Source: Ciona intestinalis (Eukaryota; Chordata; Ascidiacea; Phlebobranchia; Cionidae). From it: a DNA stretch of 64,000 nucleotides. Under the pieces are notes generated by a model. The model ran no database searches. It was not told the DNA's origin and saw only the letters and a list, made by a program, of their open reading frames with translations. The stretch lies in NCBI RefSeq assembly GCF_000224145.3, contig NW_004190383.2, forward strand, positions 18,758-82,757, in the 5' to 3' direction. A program made the position numbers and the translations under genes. Shown here piece by piece: positions 56,270-64,000 of the stretch; the stretch's first letter is position 1; every line of letters begins with the position of its first letter.

Positions 56270-57752
56270 ATGAATTGGTTAAAGTTGTTTGCCCTTCTGG
56301 CTATAATTTGCCTGTTGGTCGAATTAGGGGACGGTTTATGGGTATGTCGACGTAGGCGTTGCACCCGTCGACGCCGCCGTAGAGCTACGCCTGCGCCTAC
56401 AACAGCAACAACAACAACAACAACAACACCTGTACCGACAACCGAACCCCCACCCCCAACGACAACCACTCAAGCTCCAACTACAAGACCTCCAAGCACA
56501 ACAACAACTACAACCCCGCAAACTCAAGCTTATAGAAGGAATAGCGCAGCAGCTGAAGTTCCAGTGAGGTATAAAGACCAAAAGCCTACAATATTAAGTC
56601 TAAAGTTAAATCTACAGACACACATATAGTAGGGTGGGGGGAGACGGGACACCTTTAGCACATTATATCCAAATATCCTGATCGTGTTTTAAACAAATAA
56701 CAACGGTCTATGGGAGTCGTAAGGATACAATTTTATAATTCTTGGAATGTTATTTGTTAACTACCAAATGGGACGAGAAAATAGAATGAAAAAGTGTCGC
56801 ATCTTCCCCAACCTACTATAGTAATAATTTTATTTGTCTTTAATTACAGTAAGGTAGCGGCTGAAAAGACAGCCAGACAATATAAGCATACAAAGCGACT
56901 ACAACACAAATAAACGCTAAGTAACTCTCACCTGAAATGCAATATAAGGTCCAATTAAAGTTTAGTCCACCGACACACATGCATCAGTAGAGTAGACCAC
57001 CAGTGTCTCTTAACCATTTCCCCTTTTAATTCATCAACCAATTCTTGCACCCCCGTATTTTTGTGTTTTTTTTGTCTCTAAAACTAAACCATAACAAAAG
57101 TTGTTGTTTTTTTTTACTTTTTTCTGTAAGAGATATATATCAACTGTTGCACTTTAATTTAATTGTTGTTTTTACTTTATAGTTACAATCAGCATAACGA
57201 ACAGTTTATGGAAGGTGAATACTATATTATGGTTCATTGCTGTTTACATTTTGTTGATGGTAATATAAAGTTAACGGCGATGTGGCCAAATGGTTAGCTT
57301 GTATGCCTCTAACTGAAAGGTTTGGGTTCAAGCCACGTCGCTGCTACCATTGTGGGCGTATGTGTCTTTTGCAAGACAATTAACGGCAATTGCTCCAACC
57401 CAGTGGTCACTAGTGTGTTGTCCGAATTGTCAGCCATACATAAAATAATCACCTACAAAGTTACATACGTGGTAACTGGTAAGCAGGCAGCACGAAGTGT
57501 ATGAAACAGAACACCCATGTTATAACGACTGCTGTTGCCCCGCCATTCGAGGATAAATAAATAACTTACATACTTGGTAACTTGTAAGCGGGCACGATGT
57601 GTATGAACACCTGTGTTATAACGACTGTCATTACCCTACCATGCGAGGATATTTAGGCAACATACATTCATTCAAACTAATATACACCATTATAAATAGA
57701 TGACGTCGCAAGGTTGTTGGATATTTCTAAGTTGGGTTTTGACGAAGAATGA
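56270..57752 (+). CDS. Secreted Arg/Thr-rich protein, member 2
   Basis: Three exons: 56270-56568, 57183-57214, 57700-57752 (stop), 127 residues. Same architecture and phases as member 1: signal peptide (MNWLKLFALLAIICLL...), LWVCRRRRCTRRRRRR (an Arg cluster containing two Cys, unlike member 1), a Thr/Pro region with a longer ACA-coded Thr run, QAYRRN, then YNQHNEQFME and the tail DDVARLLDISKLGFDEE. The 110 bases at 56429-56538 match member 1 (51971-52080) with only two differences, while the signal peptide and flanks are clearly more diverged. AATAAA at 57817. Function unknown. Confidence 0.8.
56630..56816 (+). mobile_element. MITE, TAGGGTGGGG family
   Basis: Full-length orientation A copy in intron 1 of secreted member 2. 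Confidence 0.8.
57275..57670 (+). mobile_element. Full SINE with two tail units
   Basis: Head GCGATGTGGCCAAATGGTTA (box A) and GGGTTCAAGCCACG (box B), body (TGTCTTTTGCAAGACAATT), two tail units. In intron 2 of secreted member 2, ending ~30 bases before exon 3. Confidence 0.8.
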
Positions 57753-57887
57753 GAAGCTGGACTAACCACACCGATATATTAAATGCAAATAATAAAACAA
57801 AAATTTATTAAGTTGGAATAAAGGATAAAAAACACATTTTGTTTGGTGTTTTTGCGTCAACTTAAGTACGTGTATTCCATCTAGTAG

Positions 57888-58225
57888 TAAGGTGGGGGAA
57901 GATGGGACACCTTTTTATTACATTTTCGTGTCCCATCTTCCACGATAACATATAACTATACCCTTAGACGCAACTTTAGGTATGGCGTCATCATATTAAA
58001 TAGTTAATGTATGGCGCGCAAAATAATATTTTTTACGGCCAACAAGTTGAGCAGAACGGCAATTGCTTCAACTCAGTGGTCACTAATCGGTTGCCTAAAT
58101 TGTCGCAGGATAAAAAACAACCACCCACAAAGTAACATGTGCTGTGACTGAAATGAAACAGAAGACTCATCGCGTTTTTAATGAATGTCACTGTCCGCCA
58201 TGTGAGGATAAAATTACATTTACAT
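57888..58225. repeat. Truncated MITE and degenerate SINE
   Basis: 57888-57945 is the first ~60 bases of an orientation B MITE. 58045-58215 is a decayed SINE (CTTCAACTCAGTGGTCACTA, then a broken tail unit). 58230-58570 holds nothing recognisable. Confidence 0.5.
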
Positions 58226-58576
58226 CTCAAAACTGGACACAGACTGTGAGCTGTCTTTTGCGAAAACAGTTTTTATTCGAAAAGTTATCCCAAAATGAAA
58301 CCGGGATTTTTATCACTCTAATTTGTTGCTAGAACGTATGTTGTTGTATGTTTCTTTCATGCACCATATGCTGGTATCAGCTTTCCGCCGCTGTCTATAA
58401 GCCATGCAGCTCGCTATTTAGTAAACTGAAAGCTTTTAGAAAGTGAATTGGTTTTCGGAAAAAACGAGTATCAGTTTTGCTGCTGGTATACAAAGAAGCG
58501 TATTTAAGAAACAGAAGATTAGTAACAGAACGAAAATGGATTCATGTGTTTGTTATTGTTAGAAAAGAGGATATAG

Positions 58577-58767
58577 TAGGTTGGGGGAAGATGGGACAAC
58601 TTTTTATTCTATTTTCGCGTCCCATTAAGTATTAAACAAAGAACATCCAAAGAAATATGAAACCGTATCCTCACGACTACCATATAGACCGTTGTTAACT
58701 GTTAAAACACGATTAGGATATTTGTATGCTATGTGCTAAAGGTGTCCCGTCTTACCCCGACAGAACT
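58577..58767 (-). mobile_element. MITE, TAGGGTGGGG family
   Basis: Full-length orientation B copy about 100 bases upstream of secreted member 3. Confidence 0.75.
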
Positions 58768-58864
58768 ATAACACGAGACATAGTCTATATATAGTTAAGT
58801 GTATAAGTAATTTTTCGATAATATAACAAAGCGAATAAACTTGCTGTTTTCAGTAAAAGTTAAA

Positions 58865-59777
58865 ATGAATTCATTAAAGTTAGTTTTCTTGCTGGCTGTT
58901 CTCTGTATGCTTGCTGTAGCAACTAAAGCAGTGACAACAACTACGGTGCCACCTCCACCAACCACTACACCGTCCACCCGCCCACCAAGTACAACAACAA
59001 CCACAACGACCGAAATGCAAGGTTACCGAAGAAACACAGCAGGGCACCAGCAGTATGGAGGGAGGTAGGAAGTCGAAATCGAGTTCTAATATATAGTAGG
59101 GTAGGGGAAGATGGGGCACTTTTTCATTCTATTTTCTTGTCCCATTTAGGCATAAACAAAGAACATTCAAAGGATTATAAAACCGTATCCTCACGATTCC
59201 CATAGAACGTTGGGTATTGTTTAAATGAAACAAAACACCCGTGTTGTAAGGACTGTTGTTTTACAGCAGTGCGCAAATAAGTTATATTAATATCATGTTT
59301 TTTTACCGTTTATACTTTTACCGTAGAGTCTGCATATAAACCAGTGATACTGTATTCAAATGTGTTTTTTTTTTCTTTGTAGCTTTTACAACGAACACAA
59401 CGAAAGGAGCACAGACGGTAAATACATTAATTATCTGTGTTTAATAGCTGGCATTGTATGGTAAAGACCTTTTCAATTTAGATTGTGGCAATAAAGTGAG
59501 GGGGAAGATGGGACACCTTTTTATTCTATTGTCTTGTCCCATTTGGTAGTAAACAAAAAACATTCAAAGAATTATAAAACTGTATCCTCACGACTCCCAT
59601 AGACCGTTGCTAATTGTTTAAAACTGGACCAGGATATTAGGATATTATGTGCTAAAGGTGTCCCATCTTACCCCACAGTACTATTTACACTTTATCGTTA
59701 TATCATCAATAATTACATTTTTATCAGACGAAGTCGCAAGAATGTTCGACCAGCTTCGAATAGATCTAAGCGAGTAA
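58865..59777 (+). CDS. Secreted Thr-rich protein, member 3 (no Arg run)
   Basis: Three exons: 58865-59064, 59383-59417, 59728-59777 (stop), 94 residues. Signal peptide (MNSLKLVFLLAVLCMLAVA...), then directly a Thr/Pro region (TTTTVPPPPTTTPSTRPPS), GYRRN, small exons giving FYNEHNERSTD and the tail DEVARMFDQLRIDLSE. Same phases (2, 1) as members 1 and 2. It lacks the Arg cluster altogether. I chose the Met at 58865 over the in-frame one at 58841 because MNSLKL aligns with the starts of the other members. AATAAA at 59853. Confidence 0.78.
59097..59225 (-). mobile_element. Truncated MITE
   Basis: Left two-thirds of an orientation B copy beginning ~30 bases after the exon 1 donor of member 3; followed by a fragment of SINE tail (59222-59290). 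Confidence 0.65.
59496..59692 (-). mobile_element. MITE, TAGGGTGGGG family
   Basis: Orientation B copy ending TCTTACCCCACAGTA, in intron 2 of member 3. Confidence 0.7.
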
Positions 59778-61189
59778 GAATTTACGACAAAGTTGGCTGC
59801 GGTTTAAAAAGAAACGGATCGTAAAAAAGAAAAACTTTTAAATTGTGCTCGGAATAAAATACAGAAATTCATTTGTTATGTGTGTTTAAATTTGCCGAAT
59901 GCGTTTTTGGAATAGTAAATAGACGCCAAACGTTATAAAATGCGAAAAGGCATGTGTATAGTTTGACACTCTAAAATAAGTTTGGTCCCAATGTAAATAA
60001 TGCAGAAATTCCAGGGTAGGCGTGCGCGTGTCTACCCATGCCACTCCGCTATTGTTGAGTGTTTTTGCGTGTGAATAAATTCCGTTAATGGAGATGAAAT
60101 ACCGTTCGTGACTAAGTCTCCTATAGACCTAGATTTTGTTTTAAACATTTAACAACGCTATTTTAGAGCCGTTGTGATACGGTTTTATAATTATTTGGAT
60201 GTTCTTTGTTTACTACAAAATGGGACTGGAAAATAGAATGAAAAAGTCTCCCTTCTTTTCCCAGCGTACTATATTGTCAAGTACCACAGTTTACAGACGG
60301 CGTATAACAAGGATTTTTTACGGTTCGCGTTGAGTTTTAAAACCGCACCGTCAAGAATATTGTTACAGTTAGAAACATTTCTGGATTTTGCTTGTGTAGT
60401 GTGTGAATTAACTGCGTTATGTTGAGACAACTTTGTTTTAGTTGAATTATATTACTATACTTTCCAATCCGTTTGTGAGTCAGTTTTTAGGCTTCTAGAG
60501 TCGATTAAAAATCCGTATGCTCACGATCACCATAGACCATTTTTATAAGTGTTTAAAACACGATCAGGATATTTGGATATTATGTGATAAAAGTGTCCCA
60601 TCTTTCCCCACCCTATACTACAATATTGAATAAGCAGGTAGAATTTATTTTTAACGGAGAAAAACATGATCACTAAATAAAGTTTTAGTTCGTATCCAAG
60701 TCATGGTCCAATGTTATAAAAAACAACAGATTTTCATATTCATTGAAATTCCCAGCATAGGATACAGGGTAGTTCTAACTGATCGCTGTACCAACATTCC
60801 ATATGTTGATTACTTCCCGCATTTTTCACATAAACAAACCGTGGTGATTAAGACAACGTTTTTGTGCTTTTAGGAAAAATTTTGTTGGTGCAGATTTTAT
60901 GTTGGCAGGTATAAAGCATCTGTATACCAGAGAATATATAGTAAGGTGGGGTAAGATGGGACTTTATTCTTTTTTTCGTCCCGTTTGGCAGTAAACATAG
61001 AATATTTACAGAATGATACCATAGCCTCCCACTTTGAAAGAGCGTTGTTAATTGTTGAAAACACGGTCAGGAAATATGAGATATGTGAGCTTACGGTATC
61101 CCATCTTACCCCACAATACTATATACAGATATTATGTAAATATGTTTTTTAACAAACTCTTTTTACGTCTAGTTTAACCGTAAGATAAA
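59778..61189. other. Intergenic region between secreted members 3 and 4
   Basis: Holds three MITEs: 60100-60270 (A, variant), 60505-60613 (B, truncated) and 60942-61119 (B, variant, GTAAGGTGGGGTAAGATGGG). No gene recognised. Confidence 0.5.
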
Positions 61190-61480
61190 ATGCATTGGTT
61201 GAAGTTGTTTTCGATGCTGGTTTGTATTTGTCTGCTTGCTGACGTCGGAGATTCTCATTGGTTTTGGGAAAGCCGAAGACGTCGTCGTCGCCGCATGCCT
61301 GCACCGGTAACAGCAGCAACAACAACAACAACAGTGTTTACCGTAGCGGCCACTACAGCCGTTCAAACAACAACAACAACAACAATCCCAATAACAACTG
61401 AACCCCCTCCGCCTCCCACGACAACAACAACAACAAGAACGATGCCATCAACTACAACTACAACTCTAATTCTGCCATAA
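61190..61480 (+). CDS. Secreted Arg/Thr-rich protein, member 4, shortened
   Basis: One exon of 96 residues: signal peptide (MHWLKLFSMLVCICLL...), HWFWESRRRRRRR, a long Thr region with two extra hydrophobic breaks (VFTVAATTAV), PPPPP, then TTTLILP and a stop. It lacks the QAYRRN motif and both small 3' exons of members 1-3; no YN-exon or DEVAR-exon is visible downstream. A MITE fragment (~61495) lies directly after the stop, so the 3' half may have been lost. May still make a secreted protein. Confidence 0.65.
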   Translation: MHWLKLFSMLVCICLLADVGDSHWFWESRRRRRRRMPAPVTAATTTTTVFTVAATTAVQTTTTTTIPITTEPPPPPTTTTTTRTMPSTTTTTLILP

Positions 61481-61484
61481 ACTG

Positions 61485-61935
61485 AAATAGTTCTGTGGGT
61501 AATACGGGACACCTTTATGTACATAATATCCAGATACTCGATCGTGTTTTAAACAACTAACAACGCACCTGATAACACTAGTTTTCAAGATCTTATAGGA
61601 TCGCTCGCCAAGAATATGTTCCGCATGATATAGTTCGAAACTTGAGTGTTTCTTGCGTTTGAATAAATTGCGCTGAATGGAGATGTAGCGTTATAGTAAT
61701 TAGGTTTTAAACATCCTGGTTTTGTTTTAAACAATTAACAACGGTCCATGGGAGTCGTGAAGATACGGTTATATAATTAAGCAAATATCCGAGAAAAAAT
61801 GAAATGAAAACACGTCCCATCCCCCCCAACCCACTACAGTAGTTTGGGGTCTTTTAGAGTCGTGAAGATATATGCGGTTTTATATTTTTTTAAATGTTCT
61901 TTGTTTACTAACAAATGGGCCGTGAAAACCACTTT
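61485..61935 (+). mobile_element. Cluster of MITE fragments
   Basis: Three pieces of orientation A copies (61490-61575, 61700-61850, 61855-61935) in series. All are truncated. Confidence 0.55.
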
Positions 61936-62084
61936 GAAAAGATCAGATTTTACAAAAGGGCTTTAAAACGGTTTTAAATCAGTCATTGATTAGTTAAGCA
62001 GGAAAGTGTAAAGTAGTGATTATCGTTTTGTTTTCTTTTTTTCTATGCGGCTGAGGCAATGCTGCTAATGTAATGAATGAATAA

Positions 62085-64000
62085 TGAATGTAACTTACTT
62101 TATCCTCGCGTTATAACACGGATGTTCTGTTTCAAACACCTCGTGCGCGCTTAAAATTTACCATGTATGTAACTTATTTATCTTCGCATGGCGGGCAACG
62201 ACAGTCGTTATAACATGGCTGACAGTTTGGACAACTCGTTATTGACCACTATAGTTTGCTCAAGGTGGCATACAACAACAGTATAGCACCGAAGAGCTTT
62301 CAACTCATAACCTCTATAGGTTAGAGCCATGGCGACGATCAATACTGTCCACAACTCGACTAAATTGTGAAACACCGCTTTATATTTAGTTCAACACAAG
62401 TCCAACATTCTACAACGGTGGTCTCATTATGAATGAATGACTTTATTTGTCTCCACGATCACAATACCAAATGCCGTATTAAATATAGCATCTAAAGCAA
62501 AAATACAGAAATAAACAACTAAAGGTAAATCAACAGTTGTTAACATGATCTTTCTAAAAGAATTTTGTGCAAAAGAAAAAGTGCAAAAAAATAGTACACT
62601 TGTCACATTTCCTAAATTGAAACCATCGGAAAATATAAATAAAGATAATTTTAAACGCGCGGTATTGTTTTGAACGTTGAAATTGATATAGAGTGAGGTA
62701 AGATGGGACATCTTTTCATTTCCTCTCTCGTCTTATTTGATAGTAAACAACGAATATTTACAGAATTATATAACAGTATCCTCGCGACTTTAAAATAGCG
62801 TAAACACGATTACCAAATATGGGGAATTATGTGATAAGGTATCCCATTATACCCTTTAATGTCGCTTGGCGGAAAGCGACAGCCGTTTTTACACCTCGTG
62901 GTCGCTTACGAGTTAACACGTATGTAACTTTGTGGATAGTGGTTTTTTACCTCATACACTAAGAGACGTTACAGCATCAGTAGTTTTTTCAACCAAGGCG
63001 GGTGCGAGAATTGTTTCTACGATGTGCGGGCGTGCGGAGAGGCTAAGTCATTAAGGTCGGTTAGGTCTACTCCATATAAGCAATTCTAGAAGTGGGTGCG
63101 AGAATTGGTTGGTGATTTGAAAGTGATACAGCAAGGCAAAAGGTTAAAAACCACAGAGTTAGGGGAAATGAGATTAAAGCTATAGTTAGCCCATTACCTT
63201 ATTACATATGAAATTACACAAGTAAATTCCTTCCTGTTCTAAATATGGTTGTTCCGGATGGAAACTGTTAAGCGGCCAAACAACCGACATGTCCCACACA
63301 TCAAAGTAAAAGAAGTTTTCCACGTTTTTGAAAATCTCCCGAGTAAGAACGTTATACCGGTATGCAAGCCACCCGTTGTTTCGCCCATAACTTGTGTTTA
63401 AGACTCTTTGACTTCGATAAATGAAGCGAACGTTCGTCCGTCGTTGGTTAAGCCTTAACATAGCGTCCCGTATTCCCCGCATACGTTGAATGAATAAAGA
63501 TGGCTCGTAGTATATGATGTGTAAACCTTGGTTAAATATTATAACTACCTCATGCTGCCCGGGTGCAATTACATCCAATATATCACTCATGTAAGGCCTG
63601 GTGTTGGGGGGACCTTTATTTTGTAACGGTGGGCCGTGGGCCCGGTAGTAAATACGTATATTATCCGTTATAAACGTTTTTGGTTCGTGCCAATAACCGT
63701 GTGCATAAGAAGGAACTGTAACGCTCGAACTTAACTTGGTCGCAAAAAGGTAATAGTACTGTCGAGACGTTGAATCACCAAGAAAATAAATCTCTTTGTT
63801 TTCAAGACACCCTCTTGTCTCATCAAATGTTTTTAGATTATTTTTACAAAATTTTGACTCCCATGTACGGTTAACGAAGTAGCCGTTTGGCCTTAGTTGC
63901 TCGGTTCCATTTAAACTAGTTTTACACGGCGGTAAAGACTTTGGTTCTTCAATTCCTGAGCTCACTGTAATGTTCAAACCTGGAGATTGAATAGTTTGGT
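62085..64000 (-). repeat. Right arm of the large inverted duplication
   Basis: Reverse complement of 48531-50475, running past the window end. Includes the degenerate SINE (62085-62345), the GAGACAAATAAA repeat (62435-62560), the variant MITE (62690-62862), the SINE tail (62855-62945) and the NXPE block. Confidence 0.9.
63186..64000 (-). CDS. NXPE-type PC-esterase domain protein, 3' part
   Basis: Open frame from the window edge to a stop at 63186, about 271 residues of C-terminal domain. Visible: N-glycosylation sites (NITVS, NGTEQ, NRTWE), GCLENKEIYFLGDSTSRQYY carrying the GDS nucleophile of the SGNH/GDSL-like PC-esterase fold, EVVIIFNQGLHI, FFYFDVWDMSV and WPLNSFHPE (candidate Asp/His of the triad). 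NXPE proteins are secretory-pathway proteins; human NXPE1 has been linked to O-acetylation of sialic acid on colonic mucin. This copy keeps the frame where the inverted copy at 48.3 kb breaks it, so it is probably the working gene. The 5' end lies outside the window. Confidence 0.82.
   Translation of the reverse strand, partial: QTIQSPGLNITVSSGIEEPKSLPPCKTSLNGTEQLRPNGYFVNRTWESKFCKNNLKTFDETRGCLENKEIYFLGDSTSRQYYYLFATKLSSSVTVPSYAHGYWHEPKTFITDNIRIYYRAHGPPLQNKGPPNTRPYMSDILDVIAPGQHEVVIIFNQGLHIIYYEPSLFIQRMRGIRDAMLRLNQRRTNVRFIYRSQRVLNTSYGRNNGWLAYRYNVLTREIFKNVENFFYFDVWDMSVVWPLNSFHPEQPYLEQEGIYLCNFICNKVMG

Noticed and set aside
56840-56920. Possible additional exon in secreted member 2 after AATTACAG at ~56849
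   Set aside because: Members 1 and 3 have no matching exon, and inclusion would disturb the conserved phase pattern.

Overview
The window reads as a nuclear scaffold of a sea squirt, most likely Ciona. The genes are chordate-type and split by many short introns. The space between exons is packed with a few short repeat families: a ~190-bp MITE with TAGGGTGGGG ends, a tRNA-derived SINE whose 3' tail unit is repeated, and a ~96-bp minisatellite. These resemble the short elements reported from Ciona intestinalis. There are four N gaps. At least one looks like an uncollapsed contig overlap that falsely duplicates an exon.

Layout. 1-7.9 kb has no recognisable gene, only MITEs and SINE pieces. 7.9-16.4 kb (-) is a complete 14-exon CFAP206 (axonemal radial-spoke protein). 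19.6-27.5 kb (+) is a complete 11-exon FLVCR1/2-type major-facilitator transporter. 28.8-38.8 kb (-) is histidine ammonia-lyase (HAL) with every catalytic motif present. 41.1-43.9 kb (-) is a four-exon MARVEL-domain four-pass membrane protein. 45.4-45.8 kb (+) is a single-exon CIMIP1/C20orf85 homologue (ciliary microtubule inner protein). 46.2-47.3 kb (+) holds the first exons of an EFCAB12-like gene that runs into a 500-N gap.

The right part (48.3-64 kb) is different. Two inverted copies of a ~1.9-kb segment, each carrying an NXPE-type PC-esterase coding block (left copy frameshifted, right copy open), face each other across ~11.6 kb. Between them stand four same-strand paralogues of an unrecognised small secreted protein family: signal peptide, usually an Arg run, a Thr/Pro-rich mucin-like stretch, then two tiny conserved exons ending in an acidic tail. 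The exon phases (2 then 1) are identical in the three complete members. I regard this array as the most novel content of the window.

Exon borders were set by hand from homology plus splice consensus, and reading phase was checked across every junction of CFAP206, FLVCR, HAL (with one tentative 26-nt exon), the MARVEL gene and the secreted peptides. Family names rest on remembered family patterns, not database searches.
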